The notes under the pieces are model-generated. The model ran no database searches and was not told the DNA's origin. It saw only the letters and a program-made list of their open reading frames with translations. Shown in pieces: positions 19,488-29,102 of a DNA stretch of 64,000 bases. Every line of letters begins with the position of its first letter. Position 1 is the stretch's first letter. Location: assembly GCA_016937575.1 (NCBI GenBank), contig JAFHKN010000002.1, forward strand, positions 1,736,001 through 1,800,000, in the 5' to 3' direction. The translations under genes were made by a program, and so were the position numbers. Source of the DNA: Roseomonas aeriglobus (GTDB lineage Bacteria; Pseudomonadota; Alphaproteobacteria; Sphingomonadales; Sphingomonadaceae).

Positions 19488-20174
19488 TCAGCCGAGCAGG
19501 TCGGCAAAGGCGCGCACCGCCGCGGCCTCGTCCCCGCCCCACACCGCATGCGACACCGCCAGGAAGTCGGCGCCGGCGGCAATCAGCGGTCCGGCGTTCG
19601 CCGGCGTAATCCCGCCGATCGCAACGCAGGGTATCTCGAACAGCGCGCCCCACCACGACAGGATCGACGGATCGGGCACGTGCTGGGTCTGCTTGGTCGT
19701 CGTCGGGTAGAAGGCGCCGAACGCGACATAATCCGCCCCCGCCTCCCCGGCCTCCATCGCGAGATGCCGGCTGTCGTGGCAGGTCACGCCGATCTGCGCG
19801 TTCGGGCCGAGCACGTCGCGCGCCTCCCGCGCATCGCCGTCCGACTGGCCGAGATGCACGCCGTCCGCGCCCAGGCGCTTGGCCAGACTGACGCTGTCGT
19901 TGACGATGAAGGCCACCTCGCGGTCGGCGCAGATCCTCTGGAGCGGTTCGGCCAGCTTTGCGGCGGTGTGTTGATCGACGTCCTTCACCCGAAACTGGAA
20001 GGCCGCGACCGAGCCGGCATCGAGCGCGCGAGCGAGCCGATCGGCGAATCCGCCGCCCACGTCGAGCGGCGAGATGAGATACAATTGACACGGACCCCGC
20101 CGCTCGTCCCGCACGAAACGTTGCGCGAAACCGGGGTCGAGGGGGCCGAGCGGGTCGTCGTTCGGGTCGGTCAT
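19488..20174 (-). CDS. thiE: Thiamine phosphate synthase
   Basis: Condenses HMP-pyrophosphate with thiazole phosphate to give thiamine monophosphate in the cytoplasm. The 228-residue TIM-barrel protein shows [16 protein letters not shown], the phosphate loop [30 protein letters not shown], and a [13 protein letters not shown] segment, all of which match ThiE. The ATG overlaps the stop of the upstream membrane protein as ATGA. No other thi gene is nearby, but the enzyme serves TPP-dependent transketolase encoded in the same cluster. Confidence 0.92.
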   Translation of the reverse strand: MTDPNDDPLGPLDPGFAQRFVRDERRGPCQLYLISPLDVGGGFADRLARALDAGSVAAFQFRVKDVDQHTAAKLAEPLQRICADREVAFIVNDSVSLAKRLGADGVHLGQSDGDAREARDVLGPNAQIGVTCHDSRHLAMEAGEAGADYVAFGAFYPTTTKQTQHVPDPSILSWWGALFEIPCVAIGGITPANAGPLIAAGADFLAVSHAVWGGDEAAAVRAFADLLG

Positions 20175-20572
20175 GCGGGGGTGCGTAGCGCGTCGAACGC
20201 TCTGACGAAAGCGCTCGGATCGTCGAGCCGATGCGCTATGGCTCGGATTGCCGGTCGACCGGGCAATGGCCCGATCAAATCGACGACACCGTTGGGATGC
20301 GTCAACAGCGCCAAGTCGAGAACCGCCTTGTCGCGCCAGATACGTATCGGGACCTCCATATGCCCGCGAGCGATGGATTCGGTGGGGAGATCGACATGTC
20401 GCAATGTGCCGACACGCATGACCAAATGGCGCCGATCAAGCAGCACGGGGCGCTTCGGCATCACGATTAGCAGTCGGATCAGCCAGATCACGCCTACGAC
20501 CGTCGCCATGGACAGCACAAGCGCTACCATCCCGCTCCAAGCCAACGCGACAAGCAGATGGACGACGCTCAA
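20171..20572 (-). CDS. Small membrane-anchored protein of unknown function
   Basis: 133 residues, not recognised. The first 40 residues form one or two hydrophobic helices ([33 protein letters not shown]), followed by a soluble domain of about 90 residues with mixed beta-like segments ([30 protein letters not shown]). No catalytic motif stands out. It is coupled to thiE by an ATGA overlap and lies downstream of the aldolase gene with a 107-base gap. Role unknown. Confidence 0.7.
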   Translation of the reverse strand: MSVVHLLVALAWSGMVALVLSMATVVGVIWLIRLLIVMPKRPVLLDRRHLVMRVGTLRHVDLPTESIARGHMEVPIRIWRDKAVLDLALLTHPNGVVDLIGPLPGRPAIRAIAHRLDDPSAFVRAFDALRTPA

Positions 20573-20679
20573 TTCTCTGACAGACTAGCTGACGAGCGCC
20601 CAAAGCATCGGCGCGATGCCGCGATGGTAGAAGAAGCGCTGTACCTCTTCTCCTTCATCGGACATCGCGCCAGGCGCCA

Positions 20680-21585
20680 TTATGCCTCGACCGGCACCTT
20701 CTTCGTCGACGCCGCGTGGATCTCGTCGATCGCACCGCCCAACGACGCGTCGAAGTCCTCGTCCGACATCGGCGCGCGGAGGTCTTCGAGCAGCGCACGG
20801 CTGAAGCTCGCGATCATCCCGCGGTTCTTTGCCAGTTCGGCGCATGCCTCGGGTCGCGCATAGCCGCCCGATAGCGCGACGACGCGCAGGACGCGCGGGT
20901 GGTCGACCAGCGGGTCGAACAGACCGGCCTGCGCCGGAATCGACAGCTTCAGCATGACCTTTTCGTCACCCGGCATCGCGTCGAGCGCCTTGAGGAGTTC
21001 ATCGCGCAGGATCGCATCGGCTTGCGACCGCTCCGGGCTCTTGATGTTGACCTCCGGCTCGATGATCGGGACCAGGCCGTGGCCGAGCACCTGCTGCGCG
21101 ACCTCGAACTGCTGCTTCACGACCGAAGCGATGCCTTCTGCGTTGGCGAGGTTGATGACCGAGCGCTCCTTGGTGCCGAACACGCCCAGCCCCTTGGCGC
21201 GGGAAAGCAGCGCGTCGAGCTCGGGCATCGGCTTCATCAGCTGCACCCCGTTCTCCTCGGCCTCCAGACCCTTGTCGATCTTGATGAACGGCACGACACC
21301 CCGCTCGATCAGCGCCTGCGGTGCGGGCTTGCCGTCGACCTGGCCATCCATCGTCCGCTCGAACAGGATCGCGCCGAGAACCTTTTCACCGGTAAAGCAG
21401 GGCGAGGTGATGATGCGGCTGCGCATCTGGTGGATGAGCCCGAACATCTCCTCGTCCGACCCCCAGGCCCCCTCTTCGATGCCATAGCCCTTCAACGCCT
21501 TGGGCGTGGACCCGCCCGACTGGTCGAGCGCGGCGATAAAGCCCTGACCATCGGCGATCTTGGCGGTCATTTCCTGCGTATTCAT
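20680..21585 (-). CDS. fda: Class I fructose-bisphosphate aldolase
   Basis: Reversible cleavage of fructose-1,6-bisphosphate to DHAP and glyceraldehyde-3-phosphate in glycolysis and gluconeogenesis, through a lysine Schiff base and without metal. The 301-residue protein begins with the family block MNTQEMTAKIADGQGFIAAL then DQSGGSTPKALKGYGI. VPFIKIDKGLE carries a conserved lysine, and LVPIIEPEVNIKS follows. The start ATG has GAGGAA upstream. It belongs functionally with pgk, gap and tkt upstream, but a toxin-antitoxin pair separates it from pgk. Confidence 0.94.
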   Translation of the reverse strand: MNTQEMTAKIADGQGFIAALDQSGGSTPKALKGYGIEEGAWGSDEEMFGLIHQMRSRIITSPCFTGEKVLGAILFERTMDGQVDGKPAPQALIERGVVPFIKIDKGLEAEENGVQLMKPMPELDALLSRAKGLGVFGTKERSVINLANAEGIASVVKQQFEVAQQVLGHGLVPIIEPEVNIKSPERSQADAILRDELLKALDAMPGDEKVMLKLSIPAQAGLFDPLVDHPRVLRVVALSGGYARPEACAELAKNRGMIASFSRALLEDLRAPMSDEDFDASLGGAIDEIHAASTKKVPVEA

Positions 21586-21615
21586 GAGGTTCCTCGACTG
21601 ATTATAGTTCTGGTA

Positions 21616-21948
21616 TCAAAGAGCCAGCCAGCGCTGGAGGGCCTGATCGACCTGTTCCATGCGGGTGGCGGACAACGTGCCGACGACGCGGACGAGCCGG
21701 TCGCGGCGGATCGACTGGAGGCGGTCGACCTGAATATCGGACGGCGCCCGCAGGCCGTTTTCAGGGGACGGCGAGACGGGCACGCGAAACAGCCGCTCGC
21801 CGCCGACATGCGTCGTCACTGGGCAGAGCGTGATGCTGCTATGCGTGTCGTTGAAGGTATCGGACTGGACGACGACGCCGGGACGCAGACGATCGTCGCC
21901 CTCGCCCGGGCCCGACACGAGCACGACGGCGCCGCGGATCAGTTCCAC
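21616..21948 (-). CDS. MazF/PemK-like mRNA-interferase toxin
   Basis: Predicted sequence-specific endoribonuclease toxin of a type II module, 110 residues. The MazF fold signs are the N-terminal RGAVVLVSGPGEGDDRLRPGVVVQSD, then SITLCPVTTH, the IQVDRLQSIRRDRL segment (conserved D and R), and the RVVGTLSATRMEQVDQAL C-terminal helix. It overlaps the antitoxin gene by 10 bases, the usual antitoxin-first arrangement, so expression depends on antitoxin translation. Cleavage specificity cannot be predicted. Confidence 0.88.
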   Translation of the reverse strand: MELIRGAVVLVSGPGEGDDRLRPGVVVQSDTFNDTHSSITLCPVTTHVGGERLFRVPVSPSPENGLRAPSDIQVDRLQSIRRDRLVRVVGTLSATRMEQVDQALQRWLAL

Positions 21949-22175
21949 GCGCCGTCCTCACAATCAATGGCTTCCCAGAAATCAGGCGCCTGCTCGGCAT
22001 CGCGCCGAGAGGCGGCCAATGACTGACGCCGCGCCTCCGACCGATAGGCCTCATCGTGAAGATCGACATAGCGACGGACAGCATCGCGCGCGATGTCACT
22101 CTTAGACCGCCCCTGCGAGCGCGCGACGGCGGTCAATCGTCGTTCGAGATCGTCATCGAGCCGGACACCGAGCAT
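21939..22175 (-). CDS. Ribbon-helix-helix antitoxin partner of MazF-like toxin
   Basis: 78-residue protein that begins MLGVRLDDDLERRLTAVARS, a CopG/RHH-type DNA-binding strand and helix, then KSDIARDAVRRYVDLHDE as the second helix. The C-terminal half (about residues 45-78) is polar and acidic, ending in EDGAWN, and probably wraps the toxin. It binds its own promoter in this class of module. A 16-base perfect palindrome lies 15-30 bases upstream of the ATG. It is the first gene of the pair. Confidence 0.88.
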   Translation of the reverse strand: MLGVRLDDDLERRLTAVARSQGRSKSDIARDAVRRYVDLHDEAYRSEARRQSLAASRRDAEQAPDFWEAIDCEDGAWN

Positions 22176-22182
22176 CGCTGCA

Positions 22183-22209
22183 CCTACGTGTTTAACATGT
22201 TAAACGTAG
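22183..22209 (-). promoter_or_regulatory. Palindromic operator of the toxin-antitoxin pair
   Basis: GTTTAACATGTTAAAC at 22190-22205 is a perfect 16-base palindrome. It is flanked by CTAC and GTAG half-arms, one displaced by two bases. It is the most AT-rich stretch in this part of the window and lies 15-30 bases before the antitoxin ATG, where the promoter should be. RHH antitoxins usually bind such sites for autoregulation, so this is the likely operator. Confidence 0.75.
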
Positions 22210-22285
22210 CAGGCTGCCGTCGACTCTTCAAGGCGAGAGGGGGTCATGGCTAAAGCCGCGCCTTTTCACTGTGATAAGACGATGA

Positions 22286-23479
22286 TCAGCCGCGCGTCAG
22301 CGCAGCTACCCCGGGCAGGTCCTTGCCTTCCATCCACTCGAGGAACGCGCCGCCAGCGGTTGAGACGAAGGTAAAGTCGTCCGCCGCGCCGGCCTGGTTC
22401 AGCGCCGCGACCGTATCCCCGCCCCCGGCGACCGAGACGAGGCCGCCCTCCTTCGTCAGCGCCGCGGCCGTCCGCGCGAGACTGACGGTCGCGGTGTCGA
22501 ACGGCGGCGTTTCGAACGCGCCAAGCGGTCCGTTCCACACGAGCGTGCGACAATTCTTCAGAACGTCGGCCAGCGCCTCGGTCGCCGCCGGGCCGATGTC
22601 GAGGATCATTTCGTCGGCGGCCACTTCATGGACGTTGACCGTGCGCGTCGGCGGGTTGGCCTTGAATTCCTTGGCGACGACGACGTCATACGGCAGGTGG
22701 ACGGTGCAATTGGCCGCATCCGCCGCGTCGAGGATCTCCTCCGCAGTCCCGGTCAGGTCGTGCTCGCACAGCGACTTGCCGACATCGACGCCGCGCGCCG
22801 CCAGAAACGTGTTGGCCATGCCGCCGCCGATGATGAGGTGATCGACCTTGCCGACCATCTGCTTCAGCACGTCGAGCTTGGTCGAAACCTTGGCGCCGCC
22901 GACGACCGCGGCAACCGGATGCTGGGGGTTGCCCAGCGCCTTGTCGAGCGCGTCGAGTTCAGCCTCCATCGCGCGGCCCGCGAAGGCGGGCAGCTTTCGC
23001 GCGACGCCCTCGGTCGAGGCATGCGCGCGGTGCGCGGCGGAGAAAGCGTCGTTGACGTACAGGTCGCCGAGCGCCGCAATACGATCGACCATCTCGGCGT
23101 CGTTCTTCTCCTCACCGGCGAAGAATCGGGTATTCTCCAGGATCGCCACGTCGCCCGGGTTCATCGTCGCGACCGCCTCCGGGGCGCCGTCCCAATCGAC
23201 GAACTGGACCGAACGCCCGAGCACGTCCTGATAGGCGCTGGTGACCAGCGACAGGCTCATCTCGGGATTGCGTTGCCCCTTGGGCCGGCCGAAATGGGCC
23301 AGGATCAATACGATCGCACCCTTGTCCGAAAGCTCGGTGACGGTCGCGAGCGTCGCACGCAGACGCGTGTCGTCGGTGACGCGGCCATCGGCCATGGGCA
23401 CGTTCAGATCCTCGCGGACCAACACGCGCTTGCCGTGGACGTCACCGATATCGTCGAGGGTCTTGAAGGGTCGCGTCAT
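22286..23479 (-). CDS. pgk: Phosphoglycerate kinase
   Basis: Transfers phosphate from 1,3-bisphosphoglycerate to ADP (reversible) in central carbon metabolism. 397 residues, normal length. The N-terminal signature [11 protein letters not shown] is at about residues 19-29, LAHFGRPKG at about 60-68, and the C-terminal nucleotide loop [11 protein letters not shown] near 350-360. The ATG overlaps the stop of the MOSC gene by four bases. It belongs to a tkt-gap-MOSC-pgk transcript. Confidence 0.97.
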   Translation of the reverse strand: MTRPFKTLDDIGDVHGKRVLVREDLNVPMADGRVTDDTRLRATLATVTELSDKGAIVLILAHFGRPKGQRNPEMSLSLVTSAYQDVLGRSVQFVDWDGAPEAVATMNPGDVAILENTRFFAGEEKNDAEMVDRIAALGDLYVNDAFSAAHRAHASTEGVARKLPAFAGRAMEAELDALDKALGNPQHPVAAVVGGAKVSTKLDVLKQMVGKVDHLIIGGGMANTFLAARGVDVGKSLCEHDLTGTAEEILDAADAANCTVHLPYDVVVAKEFKANPPTRTVNVHEVAADEMILDIGPAATEALADVLKNCRTLVWNGPLGAFETPPFDTATVSLARTAAALTKEGGLVSVAGGGDTVAALNQAGAADDFTFVSTAGGAFLEWMEGKDLPGVAALTRG

Positions 23480-23928
23480 GCTTCGATCCTTATTTCGTCG
23501 CCGACGGCGATCTCGCCACCGGTAATCACCATCGCGCAGGCCCCGCCGCGCCAGTCAGGTGTCAGCGCCGCGCGCAGCCCGTCGGCCAGCGCCTCCATCC
23601 GCTCGCACGGATCGGTTTCGCGCGTAATTTCCAGCACCACGTTCGCACCGATGCGCAGGCGGACACCCTTCGTCTGCGGCAGGTCGAGCCCGTCGACCAG
23701 CAGGTTCGCGCGGCGTTCCTGCCAGCCGATGCTGTGCCCGACCTCCGCCATCGCCGCGTCCCAGTCGCCGCGTTCGATGAGGGTGACCTGGCGCTTATAG
23801 GGCTTGCCCTTCATCGCGCCCCGGAAATCCCCGGCGATGCCGGTTTCCGGAGTAACGCGGGCGTGCTCGATCACTTCCATCGGCGCCTTCGGGCGCGCGT
23901 GGCGAGCGATGCCGAGAAGCACGCCCAT
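23476..23928 (-). CDS. MOSC domain protein
   Basis: 150-residue protein made of a single MOSC domain, the C-terminal domain of molybdenum-cofactor sulfurases. Its free-standing members are thought to handle sulfur or Moco-linked chemistry. Visible signs are the opening [33 protein letters not shown], and the conserved-cysteine segment [11 protein letters not shown] near residue 100-115. It sits between gap and pgk and overlaps pgk by four bases. Its link to glycolysis is unexplained. Confidence 0.8.
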   Translation of the reverse strand: MGVLLGIARHARPKAPMEVIEHARVTPETGIAGDFRGAMKGKPYKRQVTLIERGDWDAAMAEVGHSIGWQERRANLLVDGLDLPQTKGVRLRIGANVVLEITRETDPCERMEALADGLRAALTPDWRGGACAMVITGGEIAVGDEIRIEA

Positions 23929-23934
23929 CGCGCG

Positions 23935-24939
23935 TCAGCCGAGCTTTGCCATCGCGCAGGCGGTGTCCACCATGCGATTGGAGAAGCCCCATTCATTGTC
24001 GTACCAGCTGACGACGCGCACCAGCTTGCCATCGAGTACCGCGGTTTCCAGGCTGTCGACGGTCGACGATGCCGGCGTGTGGACGATGTCGATCGAAACC
24101 AGCGGCTCGTCCGAATAATAGAGCACGCCCTTCATCGGGCCGTCGGCGGCGGCCTTGAGCAGGCTGTTGACCTCTTCCTTGGTCGTGTCGCGCGCAGGCG
24201 TGAACGTCAGATCGACGAGGCTGCCGTCCGGCACCGGCACACGGATCGCCGAACCGTCGAGCTTGCCCTTCAGCTCGGGCAGGACTTCGCCGACTGCGCG
24301 GGCAGCGCCCGTGGTGGTCGGGATCATCGACATGGCCGCGGCACGCGCGCGACGCAGATCCGGGTGGATCTGGTCGAGGATCTTCTGGTCGTTGGTATAG
24401 GCGTGAACGGTCGTCATCAGACCGCGCTCGATGCCGATTGCGTCGTTCAGCACCTTGGCGACCGGCGCCAGGCAGTTGGTGGTGCACGATGCGTTGGAGA
24501 CGATCGTGTGCCCCGCCTCCAGCTTGCCGTGGTTGACGCCGTAGACGACGGTCAGGTCGACACCCTTGGCCGGCGCCGAGATCAGCACCTTCTTGGCGCC
24601 TGCATCGATGTGCTTCTGCGCGCTTTCGCGGTCGGTGAAGAAGCCCGTGCATTCCAGCACCAGATCGACGCCGGTTTCACCGTGCGGCAGGTTGGCGGGG
24701 TCGCGCTCGGCGGTCACCTTGATGCGCTTCCCGTCGATGACCAGGTCGGTGCCCTCGGCCGAGACCTCGCCCGGATATTTGCCATGGACGCTGTCGCGGC
24801 TGAACAGCCAGGCGTTCGACTTGGCGTCGGCCAGGTCGTTGATCGTGACCAGTTCGAGCCCGCAATCGGGACGCTCGAGGATTGCCCGCGCCACCAGACG
24901 CCCGATGCGGCCGAAACCGTTGATCGCAACCTTCGTCAT
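23935..24939 (-). CDS. gap: Glyceraldehyde-3-phosphate dehydrogenase, type I
   Basis: Oxidises and phosphorylates glyceraldehyde-3-phosphate with NAD(P)+. The 334-residue protein starts [19 protein letters not shown] (Rossmann), has the catalytic C152 in [12 protein letters not shown], and ends [17 protein letters not shown]34 in the TINDLAD segment favours NAD+ over NADP+. The start is the ATG at 24939, with GGAGGGAAAGAG just upstream; the open frame extends further up but without homology. It lies 50 bases downstream of tkt and 6 bases before the MOSC gene. Confidence 0.97.
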   Translation of the reverse strand: MTKVAINGFGRIGRLVARAILERPDCGLELVTINDLADAKSNAWLFSRDSVHGKYPGEVSAEGTDLVIDGKRIKVTAERDPANLPHGETGVDLVLECTGFFTDRESAQKHIDAGAKKVLISAPAKGVDLTVVYGVNHGKLEAGHTIVSNASCTTNCLAPVAKVLNDAIGIERGLMTTVHAYTNDQKILDQIHPDLRRARAAAMSMIPTTTGAARAVGEVLPELKGKLDGSAIRVPVPDGSLVDLTFTPARDTTKEEVNSLLKAAADGPMKGVLYYSDEPLVSIDIVHTPASSTVDSLETAVLDGKLVRVVSWYDNEWGFSNRMVDTACAMAKLG

Positions 24940-24989
24940 CTCTTTCCCTCCTGTTGTCCGTTCGAGCCCTGGTCGGGCGAACGGGGAAA

Positions 24990-26975
24990 TCACTTGCCCA
25001 GAGCCGCCTTCACTTGCGGCGCGATCTTGTCGGCGGTCAGGCCGAAATAGTCGTACAGCTTGTCGGCCGGCGCCGACGCGCCGAATCGGTCGATGCCGAA
25101 CCGCAGGCCCTGCACCATCGTATAGCGTTCCCACCCGATCGTCGTACCGGCCTCGATCGAAACGCGCAGCAGCTGTTCCGGCGCCACGGGCGGCAGCACC
25201 TCGTCGCGGTACGCGGCCGGCTGGGCGTCGAACCGCGACCAGCAGGGCATCGACACCACGTCGGCGCCGATACCATCGGCCTCCAGCTTGTCGGCGACGT
25301 CGAGCGCGATCTCAACTTCCGAACCGGTCGCGATCAGGATGACCTTACGCTCCGCAGTCGCGGCACGCAGGCGGTAGCCGCCCTTCGCCGAAAGATTTTC
25401 TCCGCCCGCCTCACGGACTTGGCGCAGGTTCTGGCGGGTCAGTGCGAGGAGCGACGGTCCGTCCTTCCGCGCGACCGCGCAGGCCCAGGCCTCCGCCGTC
25501 TCAACCGAATCGCACGGCCGCCAGACGTCCAGATTGGGGATCAGGCGGAGAGACGTGACATGCTCGATCGGCTGATGCGTCGGGCCGTCTTCGCCCAAAC
25601 CGATCGAATCGTGCGTCATCACGAAGATCGATCGCGCCTGCTGGAGCGCCGCCAGGCGAATGGCCGGACGGGCATAGTCGGAGAAGACCAGGAAGGTGCC
25701 GCCATAGGGCACGATGCCACCGTGCAGCGCCATGCCGTTCATCGCCGCGGCCATGCCGAATTCGCGGATGCCGTAATGGACGTAGCGGCCCGAATAGTCG
25801 CTCGCGGTCATCGCGGTCGCGGTCGCTTTCGTCTGGGTATTGTTCGACGGCGTCAGGTCGGCCGATCCGCCGACGAGCGCCGGATAGGCGGCGGTCAGCT
25901 TTTCGAGCACCAGTTCGCTCGACTTGCGCGTCGCGACCTTTGCACCGCCGCGCGCGATGTCGTCGAGTGCGACCCTGGCGACCGCATCGAGATCGAAGTC
26001 ACCGGTCATACGTGCGGTAAAATCCGCGCTATTTTCAGCACTTGCCAGCCGCTGCTTCCAGTCGGCGTGAGGAACCGCGGCAACCCGGCCGGCCTCCGCC
26101 CACGCATCACGAATTTCGTCGGGAAGGACGAACGGCTCGCTTTCCCACACCAGCGCTACGCGGGTCGCGGCAACCTCGTCGGCGCCCAGCGGGGAACCGT
26201 GAACCTTATGGCTGCCGCCTTTGTTCGGCGCGCCCTTGCCGATGATCGTCCGGCACCGCACGAGCGTCGGGCGGCCTTCCTCCGCAATCGCTTCGTCGAA
26301 CGCACGGGCGATATCGGCGGTATCATGGCCGTCGCATTCGACGACATGCCAGCCGGTGGCGCGATAGCGTGCCGCAATGTCCTCGCTGGTCGACAGGTCG
26401 GTCGACCCGTCGATGGTGATCCGGTTGTCGTCCCACAGCACGATCAGGCGCCCGAGGCCTAGGTGGCCGGCAAGGCCGATCGCTTCGTGATTGACGCCCT
26501 CCATCAGGCAGCCGTCACCCGCGATGACCCAGGTCCTGTGATCGACCAGCGCGTCGCCGAATTCGGCGTTCAGATGGCGCTCCGCAATCGCCATACCGAC
26601 CGCCATCGCCACGCCCTGCCCCAGCGGGCCGGTGGTGCATTCGACGCCCGGCAACTCGAAATTCTCCGGGTGGCCGGCGCACGGGCTGCCCAGCTGGCGG
26701 AAATTGCGGATGTCCTCGATCGTCGGCCGCGCATAGCCCGTCAGGTGCAGCAGGCTGTAGATCAGCATCGAACCATGGCCGGCCGACAGCACGAAGCGGT
26801 CGCGGTCCGCCCAGTGCGGGTCGGTGGGATCGTACTTCAGATATTTCGTGAACAGGACGGTCGCGACGTCGGCCATGCCCATCGGCATGCCGGGGTGGCC
26901 CGAGTTTGCGGCCTCCACCGCATCCATCGACAGCGCCCGGATGGCGTTGGCGAGCTGGGCGTCGGAGACAGCCAT
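24990..26975 (-). CDS. tkt: Transketolase
   Basis: TPP- and Mg-dependent transfer of two-carbon ketol units in the pentose phosphate pathway. 661 residues, normal length. The N-terminal [21 protein letters not shown] is typical. The TPP pyrophosphate motif [13 protein letters not shown] lies near residue 153-165, and [18 protein letters not shown] near 460-477 contributes catalytic histidines. The ATG at 26975 is chosen because the family N-terminus starts there, although the frame is open upstream. First gene of the tkt-gap-MOSC-pgk series, divergent from the zapA unit with 130 bases between. Confidence 0.96.
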   Translation of the reverse strand: MAVSDAQLANAIRALSMDAVEAANSGHPGMPMGMADVATVLFTKYLKYDPTDPHWADRDRFVLSAGHGSMLIYSLLHLTGYARPTIEDIRNFRQLGSPCAGHPENFELPGVECTTGPLGQGVAMAVGMAIAERHLNAEFGDALVDHRTWVIAGDGCLMEGVNHEAIGLAGHLGLGRLIVLWDDNRITIDGSTDLSTSEDIAARYRATGWHVVECDGHDTADIARAFDEAIAEEGRPTLVRCRTIIGKGAPNKGGSHKVHGSPLGADEVAATRVALVWESEPFVLPDEIRDAWAEAGRVAAVPHADWKQRLASAENSADFTARMTGDFDLDAVARVALDDIARGGAKVATRKSSELVLEKLTAAYPALVGGSADLTPSNNTQTKATATAMTASDYSGRYVHYGIREFGMAAAMNGMALHGGIVPYGGTFLVFSDYARPAIRLAALQQARSIFVMTHDSIGLGEDGPTHQPIEHVTSLRLIPNLDVWRPCDSVETAEAWACAVARKDGPSLLALTRQNLRQVREAGGENLSAKGGYRLRAATAERKVILIATGSEVEIALDVADKLEADGIGADVVSMPCWSRFDAQPAAYRDEVLPPVAPEQLLRVSIEAGTTIGWERYTMVQGLRFGIDRFGASAPADKLYDYFGLTADKIAPQVKAALGK

Positions 26976-27105
26976 TCGGGGTTCCTTGCAAATTATGATA
27001 GGGCGGAGTCGCCCGTGCGCGGCTGCCTTTGCGCATCGTCCGGGGTCTCCGTCAACCGTTGCGGGCAGTGCTTGCCCTGCTACCGAAAGCTGGTAATCCG
27101 GTATC

Positions 27106-27297
27106 ATGAGCGACCAAGCGCCTGAAATTGCAGCTGCGCGGATCGAGCGTGCGTTGGCCCGGATCGAGGCTGCCGCCGCGGCCGCCGTGCGCGACAAGGC
27201 CGATTTGACGGCGCGTCATGCCGCGTTGCGCGCCCAGATCGGCGAGGCGATCGTCCAGCTCGATTCGCTGATCGCTGCCGAAGAGGATGACGACTGA
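27106..27297 (+). CDS. Small coiled-coil protein upstream of zapA
   Basis: 63 residues, Ala/Arg/Glu-rich and almost entirely helical (RIERALARIEAAAAAAVRDKADLTARHAALRAQIGEAIVQLD). It is likely a coiled coil with an acidic tail EEDDD. It stops one base into the zapA start (TGATGG), so the two are coupled. It is probably cytosolic and may associate with ZapA or the division apparatus, which is an inference from position. Confidence 0.75.
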   Translation: MSDQAPEIAAARIERALARIEAAAAAAVRDKADLTARHAALRAQIGEAIVQLDSLIAAEEDDD

Positions 27298-27602
27298 TGG
27301 CGGAGGTTCGTCTGACCATCGGCGGTCGTGTCCACGTCGTTGCCTGTCGCGACGGTGGCGAGGCGGCGCTGGAAGCGCTCGGCCGCCGACTCGACGCGCA
27401 TGCCCCAACCGCCGCGCGCGCCGCCGGCGGTCAGGGCGGCGAGCGGACGATGCTCTACATCGCGCTGATGCTGGCGGACGAGTTGACCGAGGCCGAACAG
27501 ACGACCGGCAGCAGTGGCCCGTCGTCGATCCTCCTCGACCGCATCGCCGAGCGGCTGGAACGTGTCGCCGACACCCTTGAGCAAGCGGGCACGAACGCCT
27601 AG
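27297..27602 (+). CDS. zapA: Cell division protein ZapA
   Basis: Promotes FtsZ filament bundling at the division ring. The 101-residue protein begins MAEVRLTIGGRVHVVACRDGGEAALEALGRRL, the ZapA N-terminal beta-hairpin and helix, followed by a long C-terminal coiled coil (TMLYIALMLADELTEAE and RIAERLERVADTLEQ). The position immediately before 6S RNA and the 5-formyl-THF cyclo-ligase gene matches the widely conserved zapA-ssrS-fau order. Confidence 0.9.
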   Translation: MAEVRLTIGGRVHVVACRDGGEAALEALGRRLDAHAPTAARAAGGQGGERTMLYIALMLADELTEAEQTTGSSGPSSILLDRIAERLERVADTLEQAGTNA

Positions 27603-27780
27603 ATATAGCCGTGGCGGGCACTGCCCGGTACGAGCCGAAAAATATCCCTGAGGCTATTCATCATCCTATGGGGGCTGTCCCTGCGCGGACCGTGGTCCGC
27701 AGTATATGGTTCCCACCTGACGTACCGTGCGTCAGAGGATATCCCGGCACACGGCCATGGCGGTCCCGCCACCGCTATTA
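27603..27780 (+). ncRNA. ssrS: 6S RNA
   Basis: Regulatory RNA that binds the housekeeping RNA polymerase holoenzyme by mimicking an open promoter. The interval between zapA and the cyclo-ligase gene holds a long closing stem: 27605-27618 pairs with 27765-27778 apart from one mismatch (GTGGCGGG with CCCGCCAC). Inside are CCCTGAGGCTATTCATC on the 5' side and TTCCCACCTGACG on the 3' side, both characteristic of alphaproteobacterial 6S RNA. Ends are approximate. Confidence 0.8.
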
Positions 27781-27802
27781 GACACGCGAAAGGGGCGTTT
27801 GC

Positions 27803-28348
27803 GTGAGCGACGAGAAGAGAGCGCTGAGAGCCCATATGCGTGCCGAGCGCGACGCCTTCGCAATGGAAAGCGACAGCGTGATCGTGCCGCCAGCGGGCTA
27901 TCTCGCGCGGCTGAGCCCCGATATCGTCGTCGCGTCCTACATCCCGGTAGGTAGCGAGGCCGACCCGACCCCGCTCGCCGCCGCTGCGCGGGCGGCCGGC
28001 GCGACGCTTGCTCTGCCCCATGTCGCGCAGCGCGATGGCGAGATGCGGTTTCTGGCCTGGACCGACAGCGATCCGCTGATGCCGGGCACCTTCGGCATCC
28101 GCCAGCCCGACGCCGGCGCACCCGAGCTGCAGCCCGACATCGTGCTGACCCCGCTCGTCGCGTTCGACGATGCGCTCAACCGGCTTGGCCAGGGGGCGGG
28201 CTATTATGACCGGGCCTTTGCGCGGCTGCCCGACGCGTGGCGGCTGGGCATCGCCTGGTCGGTCCAACAGCTGCTGATGATCGATTGCGACCCGTGGGAC
28301 GTGCCGTTGCACGCGGTCGTGACCGAACGCGGGATGGTGCGCTCGTGA
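27803..28348 (+). CDS. 5-formyltetrahydrofolate cyclo-ligase
   Basis: Converts 5-formyl-THF to 5,10-methenyl-THF using ATP (YgfA/Fau/MTHFS family). The 181-residue protein shows the family landmarks RAHMRAERDAF near the N-terminus, VASYIPVGSEADP, LTPLVAFDDALNRLGQGAGYYDR (residues about 113-135) and the GIAWSVQQLL segment. The start is GTG 27803. Its place after 6S RNA is a conserved synteny. The stop overlaps the next gene as GTGA. Confidence 0.92.
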   Translation: MSDEKRALRAHMRAERDAFAMESDSVIVPPAGYLARLSPDIVVASYIPVGSEADPTPLAAAARAAGATLALPHVAQRDGEMRFLAWTDSDPLMPGTFGIRQPDAGAPELQPDIVLTPLVAFDDALNRLGQGAGYYDRAFARLPDAWRLGIAWSVQQLLMIDCDPWDVPLHAVVTERGMVRS

Positions 28349-28563
28349 CGCCCAGCTGGCGCAAACCGGCCGGCGCACTCGGAATCCTCGCCTGGATCGC
28401 CTTCTGGGTGGTGCTGATCACCAGCTTCTCGCACGTGATCGGCGGGTGGCCGGTGCTGGTGCAGGCGGTCGTCTATCTGGTCGCCGGAATCGTCTGGATC
28501 CTGCCGCTCAGGCCGGTCCTGCAGTGGATGGAAACCGGGTCGGTTCATCCGCCGCGGGACTAG
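28345..28563 (+). CDS. DUF2842 family small membrane protein
   Basis: 72 residues starting at a GTG that overlaps the preceding stop (GTGA). It has two transmembrane helices (ALGILAWIAFWVVLITSFSHVI and LVQAVVYLVAGIVWILPLRPVL) and a conserved C-terminal RPVLQWMETG, the pattern of the alphaproteobacterial DUF2842 family. Function unknown. It is co-transcribed with the cyclo-ligase gene. Confidence 0.8.
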   Translation: MTPSWRKPAGALGILAWIAFWVVLITSFSHVIGGWPVLVQAVVYLVAGIVWILPLRPVLQWMETGSVHPPRD

Positions 28564-28579
28564 CTCCCAGGTACTCAGG

Positions 28580-29026
<447 letters not shown>

Positions 29027-29102
29027 TCTCTAGCGAGGAGGCGGCTGTTACGGTGCCGACTCCGACCCGTCAACAGATTCGCCGAACTTTCTTACGCCTG
29101 CG

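Noticed and set aside
21601..21606. TATAAT on the minus strand upstream of fda as a -10 box
   Set aside because: No matching -35 sits at 16-18 bases, and the transcription start would fall almost inside the Shine-Dalgarno. Kept only as a weak possibility.
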